A stretch of DNA of 64,000 nucleotides from Gemmatirosa kalamazoonensis (GTDB lineage Bacteria; Gemmatimonadota; Gemmatimonadetes; Gemmatimonadales; Gemmatimonadaceae), in contig NZ_CP007130.1 of assembly GCF_000522985.1 (NCBI RefSeq), positions 186,001 to 250,000 on the forward strand. Reading direction: 5' to 3'. The first letter of the stretch is position 1; each line of letters starts with the position of its first letter. Below, piece by piece: positions 36,801 to 45,818 of this stretch. Under the pieces are notes generated by a model, which saw only the letters and a list, made by a program, of their open reading frames with translations, did no database searches and was not told the DNA's origin. A program made the translations under genes and the position numbers.

Positions 36801-37101
36801 GCGCGCGCGGGACGGGTTCCCGCGAGCGGAAGTCCTCCCGCGGGACGCCGATCGGAGGACATGTCCGTCGGAAGTTTGGCTCTGACGGATGGGTTGTGAG
36901 GTCGCTGGACACAACTGCCTGCTCCCGCAGAACGCGGGACATCCTGACTCGGGCCCGTCCTGACGAGGGAAAGATCGCCCGCCTGACCACGCTCTCGAAG
37001 GCCTAACCGTCGTCGAGAGGTGGCGCCAAAACGAAGGGCAGCGATCGCCAGCCGAAGCGAATCCCCGCGTGTGGTAGCGATACCACCGCGGGGATTCGTC
37101 G
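36801..37101 (+). ncRNA. Unassigned structured small RNA, copy 1
   Basis: About 300 nt, closely similar to 60579-60879. Helices: CGCGGGA/TCCCGCG; GTCCTCC/GGAGGAC; GTTGTG/CACAAC with loop AGGTCGCTGGA; TCCCGC/GCGGGA; CTCTCGA/TCGAGAG with a GCCTAAC motif in the loop; and a strong 3' hairpin. Between copies, base-paired positions change together (C-G to T-A in the TCCCGC helix; T-A to C-G and T-A to G-C in the last hairpin), while several loops are identical. A protein reading from the TATTATG start is interrupted here by TGA after about 30 codons, which argues for RNA. It does not resemble RNase P, tmRNA, SRP or 6S RNA as far as I can tell. Confidence 0.65.
37058..37098 (+). terminator. Terminator hairpin of RNA copy 1
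   Basis: A 12-bp stem (37058-37069 with 37087-37098), one bulged T, then a 6-bp stem closed by a GCGA tetraloop (37077-37080), followed by TCGTTTCC. It shows compensatory changes relative to copy 2. Confidence 0.65.
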
Positions 37102-37302
37102 TTTCCATCACAGCCACCGGCGCTCGCCCGCCGATGCGCGCGTCGCAGCGGCCCCGCTCGAGAAGCCGCCGTCGGGCGGCAGCGCGGCGGTACGCCGGCG
37201 CGCTCGCCGCTCGCCAGTGAACTCGAGCAATCTGCAGCACCGGAGCTCCCGGCTTGGCATCTCGCCAGGCATCGCCCGCCGCCCATTTCCCGCGCGACTA
37301 CC

Positions 37303-37524
37303 ATGCAGCCACCGACTTGCCCGAAGTGCGGCGCCGTAATGGAGTCAGGATTCGTCATCGACAAGACCGGGAAGGAATTCGCCTCCGCGCCGGAGTGGGC
37401 AGAGGGGGCGCCGGAGCGGTCGTTTTGGATGGGGCTGAAGCTGGCCGGCCGTGAGCGCCACGCGATCGTCACGTATCGCTGCTCGGCCTGCGGCTACCTC
37501 GAATCGTACGCACCGTCGATGTAG
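37303..37524 (+). CDS. Small zinc-ribbon protein
   Basis: A 73-residue protein with two CxxC pairs (CPKCGAV near residue 6 and CSACGYLES near residue 60) that would bind one zinc ion. The middle segment (APERSFWMGLKLAGRERHAI) is typical of small PF20097-like zinc ribbons. No other domain is present. It lies about 200 nt downstream of RNA copy 1 on the same strand; whether they are linked is unknown. Confidence 0.7.
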   Translation: MQPPTCPKCGAVMESGFVIDKTGKEFASAPEWAEGAPERSFWMGLKLAGRERHAIVTYRCSACGYLESYAPSM

Positions 37525-37785
37525 CATCAGCCGGCGCTCGTCCGAACGCGTTGTCGCGCTGCGTCCGAATCTGCTTCGACGCCCTACGGCGGTTGTGAAC
37601 CGCCTAGCAACGCATGAGAAGTCGAACGCGCGCGCGCGGAATGCCTGACGAGACGCGGCCGACCTACGCACGAGAATCCGAACGGTCACCGAGACGTCTG
37701 CTGTTAGGCGCCGTCTCGACATCCGTTAGGCAGACGCCGCCGTCCGCCGGCACCGGGCCGGCGGCGCATTCGCGGCGGCGCGCGC

Positions 37786-38580
37786 TCAGACGCGCGTGGT
37801 GTCGCGCGCGAACAGCGACGCCGCCGCGGCCCCGAAGGCCAGCGTCCAGCCGGCGACGCTCACGATCGCACCGGCCGTGAGACCGCCGACGAGCGGCGCG
37901 CGCGCCAGCTGGCCGACCCCGTACACCGGCGTGAACGCGGCGACCGTGCGCAGGGCCGGCGGGAGCAGCGGCAGCGGCACGAACAGGCCGCCGAACATCG
38001 CGAGCAGGGCGAGCATCGGCCCGACGAACTGCATCACGTTCTCGGACGGCAGCAGAAAGCCCATGAACAGGCCGAACGCGGCGAACACGAGCGACGCGAG
38101 CCACGCGGCAAGCCCCGAGAGGATCCAGACGCGCGGCTCCATGCGCACCCCGGTCGCCGCGCCCACCGCGTACGCCACGGTCACCGCCACGAGCCCGAGC
38201 ACCATCGCGGTAGCCACCTTCATGGCGATGTACGCCGCGGGCCGCAGCGGCGTGAGCCGGAGCTGCCGGCTCCAGCCGAGGCTCCGCTCGACCGCGACCG
38301 ACGCCCCGCTCGCCGTCATCGCCGACATCGCGCCGTAGACGGCCATGCTGATCAGCAGGTACGCCCGCGCCATGGGCGTCGCCCTCGGTCCGGTGCCGCC
38401 GGTGCCGAAGATCAGGAAGAACAGACCCGGGAACACCAGCACGAACATCAGGGTGCGCCGGCTGCGCAGCATCCGCCGCACCTCGAGGCGGAGCGCGGTG
38501 AGGTTGAACCCGCCGAGCGGTGGCGCGCGCCGCGCCCCGTGCGCCGTCGTACCGCGCGTCTCGGTCGTCCGCTCGGTCAT
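37786..38580 (-). CDS. ABC-2 type transporter permease
   Basis: A 264-residue membrane protein with six predicted helices. It begins in the pattern of ABC-2 exporters (RLEVRRMLRSRRTLMFVLVFPGLFF), followed by ERSLGWSRQLRLTPLRPAAY, the conserved coupling region, and further hydrophobic helices. The ATG at 38580 overlaps the stop of the ATPase gene, so the two form one transporter. The substrate (drug, lipid or polysaccharide) cannot be told. Confidence 0.9.
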   Translation of the reverse strand: MTERTTETRGTTAHGARRAPPLGGFNLTALRLEVRRMLRSRRTLMFVLVFPGLFFLIFGTGGTGPRATPMARAYLLISMAVYGAMSAMTASGASVAVERSLGWSRQLRLTPLRPAAYIAMKVATAMVLGLVAVTVAYAVGAATGVRMEPRVWILSGLAAWLASLVFAAFGLFMGFLLPSENVMQFVGPMLALLAMFGGLFVPLPLLPPALRTVAAFTPVYGVGQLARAPLVGGLTAGAIVSVAGWTLAFGAAAASLFARDTTRV

Positions 38581-39500
38581 CGCGTCGCCTCCGCGTCCGC
38601 GGCGTCGGCGGCGCCGGCGGCGGCGCCGCCGGACGTGAGGGCGACGAACGCCGCCTCGAGATTGTGGGACGAGATCTCCACGTCGCGCGCCTCGGTGTGC
38701 AGGAAGAGGTAGCGGGCCACGGCGTCGGAGTCCGTGCACTGCACGAGCACCGTGTCGCCGCGCGCTTCCACCGACGCGACGCCGGGCAGCGCGCGCAGCA
38801 GCGCGAGGTCCGCCCCAGGGACCGTGGCCCGCACGAGCCGACCCGACGCGAGGTTCTTGATCTCCGCCGTCGTGCCGTCGGCGACGACGCGCCCCTCGCG
38901 GACGAGGACGATGCGGTCGGCGTACGCGTCCGCTTCGTCGAGGTAGTGCGTCGCGAACACCACCGTGCGGCCGCGCGCCGCGTCCTCGCGGATGGCGCCC
39001 CAGAAGTCGCGCCGGCCGGCGACGTCCATCCCCGTCGTGGGCTCGTCGAGAATGAGGAGCCGCGGGTCGCCGAGCAGCGCGAGGGCGAAACGGAGCCGCT
39101 GCTGCTCGCCCCCGGAGCACTTCCCGACGAGCCGTGCGCCGATGCCCGCGATCCCCGCGCGCTCGAGCACCTCGGCCACCGGCCGCGCGCCGCCGAAGAG
39201 CGACGCCGTGTACGCGACCGTCTCGGCGATCGTGAAGTCCTTCAGCAGCCCGCCGTTCTGCATGACGGCGGACACCTCGCCCACGGCGACCGCCTCCGCC
39301 GGCGAGCGGCCGTAGACCCGCACCGTCCCCGCGTCCGGCCGCGCGAGGCCGAGGATCATGTCGATCGTGGTCGTCTTCCCCGCCCCGTTCGGGCCGAGAA
39401 AGGCGACGATCTCTCCCGGCTGTACGCGGAGCGAAAGGTCGTCCACGGCGGTGACGTGGCCGTAGCGCTTGGTGACGTGCTGGAGGTCGACGGCGAGCAT
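38577..39500 (-). CDS. ABC transporter ATP-binding protein
   Basis: A 307-residue ATPase with Walker A GPNGAGKTT, Q loop, signature CSGGEQQRLRFAL, Walker B LLILDEPTTGMD and H-loop ATHYLDEAD. The C-terminal 80 residues form the extension common in drug/daunorubicin-type exporters. It pairs with the ABC-2 permease that follows. ATG 39500 lies 9 bp after the stop of the upstream galactanase gene on the same strand. Confidence 0.93.
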   Translation of the reverse strand: MLAVDLQHVTKRYGHVTAVDDLSLRVQPGEIVAFLGPNGAGKTTTIDMILGLARPDAGTVRVYGRSPAEAVAVGEVSAVMQNGGLLKDFTIAETVAYTASLFGGARPVAEVLERAGIAGIGARLVGKCSGGEQQRLRFALALLGDPRLLILDEPTTGMDVAGRRDFWGAIREDAARGRTVVFATHYLDEADAYADRIVLVREGRVVADGTTAEIKNLASGRLVRATVPGADLALLRALPGVASVEARGDTVLVQCTDSDAVARYLFLHTEARDVEISSHNLEAAFVALTSGGAAAGAADAADAEATR

Positions 39501-39509
39501 GGGCGGAGA

Positions 39510-40829
39510 TTAGTGCGGACGCGACGCTCCGGCAGGAGGGATTCGGCTCGCCGGCGATGCCCTCAGCTCATCGAGATGGTCGAGGACATAGATCGCAGGC
39601 GCTGCGCTCCCGTCGGGACTCCACATGCCGTCGCCCCACGTCCCTTCGGGTCCCCAGTAGAACACGCCGAGTCCGTGATTACGACGTACCGTGTTGATGA
39701 CGTCGGCCATGTACTGCAGCTGGCCCTGCGGCGTGCCGGGCCACTGCATGAATCCCCTCGCCTTCGGACCCTTCGCCGACAGCACCGGCCGCGCGATCGC
39801 TTCCGGTGACGACATCGCGCCCGTGTCGTTCTGCACGTAGCCCGTCTCGACGACCATGAACGGCTTGTGATAGCGCCGCCGGCTCTCGATCATGTTGCGC
39901 TGCAGCATCGCGAGGGTGCCGTGATACTTGGGATAGAAGCTCAGTCCCATGATGTCGTAGTCGACCTTCGCCGCCGCGACGTGATCGAACCACCACCTGG
40001 TCACCTGCCAATCGCCGCCGGTGTCGGTGTGCAGGATGATCTTCGGCGGCGCGCCGCCCGAGGCGGCCTTCACGCCGCGAATGCCGGCCTTCAGAAACCG
40101 CGTGACGTTCCCCCACACCCTGGCTTCGTCGTACGGCTCGATGAATCCGCCGCGCATCGGCTCGTTGCCTTCCTGCTTCACCTCGGAGCTCGGGACGTGC
40201 AGGTGGCCGAGCGGCCAGAGCAGGCCGCCGGTGATCTCGTTGCCGATCTGCACCATGTCGGGCATCGCGCCGGCGGCCTTGAACTGCGAGATCACGTCCC
40301 TGGTGTACTCCTCGACCTTCTGCTCCATGGCGGCGGCATCGAGCTCGCGCCACGCCGCGGGCGTGTCCTGATGGCCGGGATCCGCCCACGTGTCGGAGTA
40401 GTGGATGTCGAGCAGGAACATCGCGCCCGCGTCCTTGATCGCCCTCGCGAGGGGCAGCGTGTTCTCGAGGCTGTTGTCGGGCGCGTTCCGCACCGGCGAC
40501 ACGAAGACGCGCAGCCGGAACGCGTTCCAGCCGTGCTTGCGCATGATCGCGTACTCGGTGGTCTCCACTCCGTTCTCGCGATAGACGAACGACGCCCGGC
40601 GCGCGCGCGCGCTGGGCACGGAGGGCGTGGCCGACGTCGCCGCGGAGTCGGGCGGCCGCAGGGGGGGACGGCTTCCCGCGAGGGCCGAGATGTCGGCGCC
40701 GAGGTAGAAGACGCCCGACGGGCGCGCCTGCGCGAGCGAGGTCGCCGGCATCGCGGCGACGCCGAGGATCGCGACGAGTACCGCGCCCTTGCGGCGCCAA
40801 TGGATTCGGTTGCTCATGGTAATGGTCAT
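39510..40829 (-). CDS. GH53 endo-beta-1,4-galactanase
   Basis: A 439-residue exported glycoside hydrolase of family 53 that cleaves beta-1,4-galactan side chains of pectin. A signal peptide covers about residues 1-35. The TIM barrel has FYLGADIS, DIHYSDTWADPGHQ, the acid/base Glu in VQIGNEITGGLLWPLG, and the nucleophile Glu in MVVETGY. ATG 40829 and ATG 40817 are both possible starts. It lies just upstream of the ABC exporter genes on the same strand, with a 9-bp gap, but a functional link is unclear. Confidence 0.88.
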   Translation of the reverse strand: MTITMSNRIHWRRKGAVLVAILGVAAMPATSLAQARPSGVFYLGADISALAGSRPPLRPPDSAATSATPSVPSARARRASFVYRENGVETTEYAIMRKHGWNAFRLRVFVSPVRNAPDNSLENTLPLARAIKDAGAMFLLDIHYSDTWADPGHQDTPAAWRELDAAAMEQKVEEYTRDVISQFKAAGAMPDMVQIGNEITGGLLWPLGHLHVPSSEVKQEGNEPMRGGFIEPYDEARVWGNVTRFLKAGIRGVKAASGGAPPKIILHTDTGGDWQVTRWWFDHVAAAKVDYDIMGLSFYPKYHGTLAMLQRNMIESRRRYHKPFMVVETGYVQNDTGAMSSPEAIARPVLSAKGPKARGFMQWPGTPQGQLQYMADVINTVRRNHGLGVFYWGPEGTWGDGMWSPDGSAAPAIYVLDHLDELRASPASRIPPAGASRPH

Positions 40830-40987
40830 TGTGCGCTCGCCCGTGGTCGACGCGAGCATGCCGGACGTCGCATGTCGCGTGCGCGGTCCGTCGCTCGTCA
40901 CATCCCCGCTCGTATGTCAGGCACCGCACCCGGAATGCGGTGTGTCGAATCCCGTATGGCTTCGCCGGACCGACCCGTGGAGGTACC

Positions 40988-42358
40988 GTGAATCAGCCCA
41001 CCCGCCGCTCGTTCCTCGTCGTCTGCCTCGCCGCGACGGCGGCCGCAGCGGCCGGCGCATCCTGCGCCGCGCCGCGCACCGCGCCGACGCCGTCGCGGTC
41101 CGCGACGGCGTCGCTCAGCGACCGTGAGTTCTGGGAGCTGTTCACCCGCGCCTCGGAGCCCGGCGGCAGCTTCCTGAGCGAGAACTTCGTCTCGAACGAG
41201 CTGGCGTTCCAGAACCCCATCCGCCCGCTGCAGCGCGTGGTGCGCACCGGCGACGCGTACCTCGGCGTCGGGCCCGAGCAGAACTTCACGTACATCGCCA
41301 ACCTCGACCCGGGGATCGCGATCATCTTCGACATCCGGCGCCAGAACGCGATGGCGCAGCTGATGTACAAGGCACTGTTCGAGCTGTCGCCGACGCGCGC
41401 CGCGTTCCTCGCCCGGCTCCTCTCGCGCGCGCCCGCCGGGACGCCGGCGCGGGACGCGGGCGCCGCCGAGCTGTTCGACGGCGTCATGGCGGCGCCGCGC
41501 AGCGACTCGCTGTATCGCGTCAACCTCGCGGCCGTCGTGCACCGCCTGACTCGGACGCACGGCTTCGCGCTCGACTCATCGGACATCGCGTCGATCGAGC
41601 ACGTGTACCGGACGTTCTACGACGCCGGCGCGGACATCGACTACGCCTACTCGCCCGGCCGGCCGGCGATCGGCGTCTACCCGACGCTCGCCGACCTGCA
41701 GCGCTCGACGAACGCCGAGGGCGAGCACCTGGCGTTCCTCGCCGACGAGCGCCGCTACCAGGCCGTGCGCGCGCTCGAGCTGCGGAACCTCGTCGTCCCG
41801 ATCGTCGGCGACTTCGCCGGCCCGACGGCGATCCGCGCCGTGGGCGCGTGGCTGGCGTCGCGGCGCGTGAACGTGGGCGCGTTCTACGTCTCGAACGTCG
41901 AGCAGTACCTCTTCCAGCGCGCCGACGGCGGCCGCGCGTTCTACGCGAACGTCGCCACGCTGCCGACCGACTCCACGACCACGTTCATCCGCTCCGTGCC
42001 GCGCTTCCCGGCCGCGTCGTTCGTCACCGGCGGTGCGGCCGTCGCCCCGCAGTACGACGTGCAGGTGCGCGACAGCGGCAACGCGAGCATCATCGAGATC
42101 ACGCGCTACAGCGACGGCCGTCGCGTGACGACCCGCTCCGTGGACACGAGCGCGACGCGGCCCCGGTCCGCGCTGCAGGTCTTTCGCGCGCTGCAGCCCC
42201 CCACGCAGCCCGGCGTCCCGTCCGGCCCGCGGGTCCTCCGGAGCGCGCTCTTCTCCGGCACCGCGCCGCTGCGCGAGACCGTGCAGCGCGTCCTCTCGGG
42301 AGCGATCGCGACCTACGCCGATCTCATCGCGTCGACGAGGACCGACGGCGCGCCGTGA
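40988..42358 (+). CDS. Tat-exported lipoprotein of unknown function
   Basis: A 456-residue protein beginning at GTG 40988 (TGGAGG upstream), with a twin-arginine signal (TRRSFLVVCLAATAA) and a lipobox ending GASC. The mature part starts LSDREFWELFTRASEPGGSF, then YLGVGPEQNFTYIANLDP, then IFDIRRQNAMAQLMYKALFE. These are hallmarks of a conserved but uncharacterised bacterial family. Nothing in it identifies a catalytic residue with certainty. The C terminus is less conserved-looking. Confidence 0.7.
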   Translation: MNQPTRRSFLVVCLAATAAAAAGASCAAPRTAPTPSRSATASLSDREFWELFTRASEPGGSFLSENFVSNELAFQNPIRPLQRVVRTGDAYLGVGPEQNFTYIANLDPGIAIIFDIRRQNAMAQLMYKALFELSPTRAAFLARLLSRAPAGTPARDAGAAELFDGVMAAPRSDSLYRVNLAAVVHRLTRTHGFALDSSDIASIEHVYRTFYDAGADIDYAYSPGRPAIGVYPTLADLQRSTNAEGEHLAFLADERRYQAVRALELRNLVVPIVGDFAGPTAIRAVGAWLASRRVNVGAFYVSNVEQYLFQRADGGRAFYANVATLPTDSTTTFIRSVPRFPAASFVTGGAAVAPQYDVQVRDSGNASIIEITRYSDGRRVTTRSVDTSATRPRSALQVFRALQPPTQPGVPSGPRVLRSALFSGTAPLRETVQRVLSGAIATYADLIASTRTDGAP

Positions 42359-42389
42359 GGTGACGAAGGCAGGTCACCGCGGCCTCGCC

Positions 42390-43751
42390 TCAGAATGCCC
42401 GGGCGATGGAGATCATCGCGCCGAGCGAACGGTCGACGTCTTCGTCCGTGGTGGCCCATGACGAAACGCTGATGCGCATCACGGCGCGGCTCTTCCACAC
42501 GCTGCCGCCGCACCATGACGTACCGTCGCGCTGCACGGCCTCGATGACGCGCCTCGTCATCTCGTCGCTGCCGAACGAGACCAGCACCTGGTTGATGGGC
42601 ACGTCGTTGAGCACCTCGTACCCGGCCGCTCGCAGCCCAGCCGCGAAGCGCCGGGCCTGCGCGCAGCTTCGCTCGATCATCTCGGCGACCCCATCCCGCC
42701 CCAGCGAGCGCAGCGCCGCCCACACCTCGACGGCGCGCGCGCGGCGAGAGGCCTCGGGTGTCCAGTGCGCGGGCTCGCGCTGCGCGTCCGGTGCGAGATA
42801 CGCCGCAGGTTGGAGCTGCATCGCGTGCTGATGCGCCGCCGCGTCCCGCACGAACACCAGGCCGCAGTCGTACGGCACGTTGAGCCATTTGTGCGCATCG
42901 GTCGCCCAGGAGTCGGCTCTCGACGCGCCGCGAACGAGCGGGGCGAGCGATGGTACCGCCGCGGCCCACAGGCCGAACGCGCCATCCACGTGCACCCAGG
43001 CACGAGCGCGGGCGGCCCGGTCGCAGATCTCCTCGAATGGGTCGAACGATCCGCTGTTCACGTTGCCGGCCTGCGTGCAGACGATCGTGAGCTCGTCGAG
43101 CGGTGGCAGCGCATCGGCGCGCATACGTCCCTGCGCGTCCGACGGAACGCGAACGACGCGCTCCCGCCCGAGCCCGAGCAGTCCCACGGCCTTCATCACC
43201 GAGACGTGGACTTCCTCACCGACGACGACGTTCAGCCGCGGAGCATCGAAGAGCCCCATGCCTTCCACGTCCCAGCCGGCGCGCGACAGCACGGCGTGCC
43301 GCGCGGCGGCGAGGCCGGTGAAGCTCGCCATCGTCGCGCCGCTAACGAACGCGAAGCTCGCGGTCGCCGGTAGGCCGAGAAGGTCGAGCAGCCAGCCGCC
43401 GGCGATGTCCTCGAGGACGGCCGCCGTCGGAGACATCGAGCGGAGCGCCGCGTTCTGATCCCAGGCGAGCGACAGCACGCTTGCCGCACGCGCGGCCGGC
43501 AGCGATCCGCCGTTCACGTAGCCGAAGTAGCGCCCGCCAGAATTCGCGATCGTTCCGCGCGATCCCACCTCGTCGAGCAGCGCGAGCACGGCCGGCCCAT
43601 CGAGTCCTTTCGCGCCGAGCGGTCCGCCGAGCTTCGACAGACGTTCGATCGCTCGCTCGTCCGGCGCGACCGAACGGTCTCGGATGCCGGAGAGATACCG
43701 TGCGCCGCGGTTGGCGGCGTCGAGAAACAGCTCCCGCTCGGAGGCGCTCAT
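42390..43751 (-). CDS. PLP-dependent group II decarboxylase
   Basis: A 453-residue pyridoxal-phosphate enzyme of the aromatic-amino-acid/glutamate decarboxylase group. Visible features are FAFVSGATMASFTGLAAAR (cofactor-phosphate loop), HVDGAFGLWAA (Asp that binds the pyridine nitrogen), and the Lys in DSWATDAHKWLNVPYDCG that forms the Schiff base. Substrate specificity cannot be assigned; such homologues act on aromatic or acidic amino acids. The stop of the LytTR regulator on the same strand is 4 bp before its start. Confidence 0.88.
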   Translation of the reverse strand: MSASERELFLDAANRGARYLSGIRDRSVAPDERAIERLSKLGGPLGAKGLDGPAVLALLDEVGSRGTIANSGGRYFGYVNGGSLPAARAASVLSLAWDQNAALRSMSPTAAVLEDIAGGWLLDLLGLPATASFAFVSGATMASFTGLAAARHAVLSRAGWDVEGMGLFDAPRLNVVVGEEVHVSVMKAVGLLGLGRERVVRVPSDAQGRMRADALPPLDELTIVCTQAGNVNSGSFDPFEEICDRAARARAWVHVDGAFGLWAAAVPSLAPLVRGASRADSWATDAHKWLNVPYDCGLVFVRDAAAHQHAMQLQPAAYLAPDAQREPAHWTPEASRRARAVEVWAALRSLGRDGVAEMIERSCAQARRFAAGLRAAGYEVLNDVPINQVLVSFGSDEMTRRVIEAVQRDGTSWCGGSVWKSRAVMRISVSSWATTDEDVDRSLGAMISIARAF

Positions 43752-43755
43752 CGTT

Positions 43756-44514
43756 TCATCCCAGCGCGGCGATCGCGTCGCGCACGTCGCACTTGTACCG
43801 TCGACTCGACATGAGCGACGTCCCGCAGTCGAGCACCACCTCGTGGCGACCGCCCGGCCGCCGATGAATCGCGCGGATGCGCGACATGTTCACGAGGTCC
43901 GACCGGCTGATGCGGACGAATCCCCCGTCGCGCAATTCGTGGCTGAGCTGCGCCATGGTGCGGCGGACCAGGTGCTCGGAATCGCAGGTGAACACCCGCA
44001 GGTAGTTGCCCTCCACCGACACGCGGCGGATGTCGACGGCGTCGACGAACACGCTGCCGTCCGCTGTATTGAGCAGCAGCCGGTCGGCGCGCGCCAGCGT
44101 GGACGCGGCGATTGCGCCTTGCAGATGCCGCACGACGCGCTGGATCGTGCGGCCGAGCCGCGCGTCGCTGAACGGCTTGTGCAGGTAGTCGACCGCGTCG
44201 ACCTCGTACGCCTCCAGCGCGCGATCGGCATGCGCCGTCACGAAGACGTACGCCGGATGCCGGCTCATCGCTGCGAGCTCGCGCATCACGCCGAAGCCGT
44301 CGCGCCCCGGCATCTGGATGTCGAGGAACACGACGTCGGGCCGCAGCTCCTGGATCGCCTTCACGGCCTCCTCGCCGTCGCGCGCCTCGCCCACCACGCG
44401 CAGCTGCGTGTAGCGCGACAGCATCGCGCGCAGCCCGGCGCGGGCGATGCGCTCGTCGTCCACGATGAGGGCGCGGTAGTGCGCCGACGCGGTGACGGCC
44501 GCGGCGCTGCTCAC
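43756..44514 (-). CDS. LytTR-family response regulator
   Basis: A 252-residue regulator. The receiver domain (about 14-130) has the phospho-acceptor Asp in VVFLDIQMPG, the conserved Thr in VFVTAHADRAL and Lys in YLHKPF. The C-terminal LytTR DNA-binding domain has VEGNYLRVFT and GGFVRISRSDLVNM. The GTG start at 44514 overlaps the stop of the LytS-type kinase (GTGA), so the pair is translationally coupled. Confidence 0.92.
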   Translation of the reverse strand: MSSAAAVTASAHYRALIVDDERIARAGLRAMLSRYTQLRVVGEARDGEEAVKAIQELRPDVVFLDIQMPGRDGFGVMRELAAMSRHPAYVFVTAHADRALEAYEVDAVDYLHKPFSDARLGRTIQRVVRHLQGAIAASTLARADRLLLNTADGSVFVDAVDIRRVSVEGNYLRVFTCDSEHLVRRTMAQLSHELRDGGFVRISRSDLVNMSRIRAIHRRPGGRHEVVLDCGTSLMSSRRYKCDVRDAIAALG

Positions 44515-45653
44515 GTGAGCGTCGGCGGTGGGGCGGAACGGATCGGGAGCCGGAGGCGCACCAGGAGCCCGCCCCCCGACGATCCGTTGCCGTCGAACTC
44601 GATCGGCGTCGCCCGGCGATTCGCGGCGCTCAGACGCTGTTCGACGTTCGTTAGGCCGATGCCGAACGCCGGCCGGGTGCCATGCCCCGCGAGTCCACCG
44701 CCGTCGTCCTGCACCTCGAGGATCAGCTGCTGCCCGACGACTCGCGACCGGACCGTGAGATGCAGCGCGCCGCGCTTGCGGGCGAGACCATGACGGATCG
44801 AGTTCTCGACGAGCGGCTGCAGGATCAGGCTCGGCACCAGCAGGTCGGCAGTCCGCTCGGCGACGTCGAAGCTGACGACGAGCCGGTCCTCGAACCGGAT
44901 GCGCTCGATGCCGAGATAGCGGTCGAGAAAATCGAGCTCGACGCGAAGCGGAACGTCGATGATCGACGACGTCTGGAGCGTGAGCCGGAACAGCTCTGCG
45001 AGCTGGAGCAGCAGCGTCTGCGCCCGCTCGGGATCCGTCCGCGCCAGCATCGCCGCGGAGTTGAGCGCGTTGAACAGGAAGTGCGGATGCAGCTGCGCCT
45101 TCAGCGCGCCTAACTGCGACTCGGCGAGCTGCCGCTCGAGCTCCGCGGCACGGACCCGCGACTCGTGGGTCGTGCGGTACGAGCGGGCGGCCGTGATGAC
45201 GGCGATGATGACGACGTACTTCCAGAGCGCCGTGATGACCTGCGCGGGAAACGACCGTCTGAGCGAGGCGGCCACGAGCAGCGTCTCCCTCGCGTGCGGC
45301 CCAAACCGGGCGCTCGCCGCGGCGTTGATCAGCAGGTCCGCCAGCGTCGGTTGCAGGAGCCCGAACGTCACCCCGGCCAGCGCGTGAAAGACGAGGACGC
45401 GACTGCGATCGACCCGGCTCGCGCCGGCCTCGATCGGAAACCGCGACGCCATGAGCGCGAACAGCGGCGACGCGAGGAGGAATGGCACCCAGTAGAGCGC
45501 TTCCTCCTGCACGGAGCCGAACCAGCGGATGGGGCGATCGGCGGAGATGTCGGTCGCGATGTTCGTCGACACGAACACGAGCAGCACGACCGTCCAGATC
45601 CCCGCCCAACGCAGGGCACGGCGGACCGCCTGCCGGGTCGACGGTGGCGTCAT
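44511..45653 (-). CDS. LytS-type sensor histidine kinase
   Basis: A 380-residue membrane sensor with four hydrophobic helices in the first 165 residues, a short coiled coil, and a His_kinase domain with the acceptor His in QLHPHFLFNALNSA. The ATPase domain shows LVENSIRHGLA and the DDGGG loop. Partner of the overlapping LytTR regulator. Signal unknown. Confidence 0.9.
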   Translation of the reverse strand: MTPPSTRQAVRRALRWAGIWTVVLLVFVSTNIATDISADRPIRWFGSVQEEALYWVPFLLASPLFALMASRFPIEAGASRVDRSRVLVFHALAGVTFGLLQPTLADLLINAAASARFGPHARETLLVAASLRRSFPAQVITALWKYVVIIAVITAARSYRTTHESRVRAAELERQLAESQLGALKAQLHPHFLFNALNSAAMLARTDPERAQTLLLQLAELFRLTLQTSSIIDVPLRVELDFLDRYLGIERIRFEDRLVVSFDVAERTADLLVPSLILQPLVENSIRHGLARKRGALHLTVRSRVVGQQLILEVQDDGGGLAGHGTRPAFGIGLTNVEQRLSAANRRATPIEFDGNGSSGGGLLVRLRLPIRSAPPPTLT

Positions 45654-45725
45654 CGCTGGATCCGTTCGTGTCTCACTGGGACGTCTTCGACCGCGGAGGA
45701 CGCATCAACGTTGTTGCGTGGTGGT

Positions 45726-45794
45726 CGAACCGCAGAGGACGCGGGAGGACGCGGAGGAGTGTCTTGTGCAGTCCTCTGCGTCCTCTGCGGTTCG
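45726..45794. repeat. Inverted repeat of the CCGCAGAGGACGC type
   Basis: Perfect 17-bp arms CGAACCGCAGAGGACGC (45726-45742) and its complement (45778-45794) enclose further GAGGACGC-like direct units that also pair. It lies between the permease and kinase genes (both minus). It resembles dispersed repeats seen in several environmental phyla; a terminator or REP-like role is possible. Confidence 0.6.
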
Positions 45795-45818
45795 AGCTCT
45801 TACACCGGGTGGTGAGGC

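Noticed and set aside
36792-36881. Small protein starting at the ATG in TATTATG of RNA copy 1
   Set aside because: The frame stops at TGA after about 30 codons here but stays open in copy 2. Differences between copies do not favour third codon positions, and paired bases covary, so RNA is the better reading.
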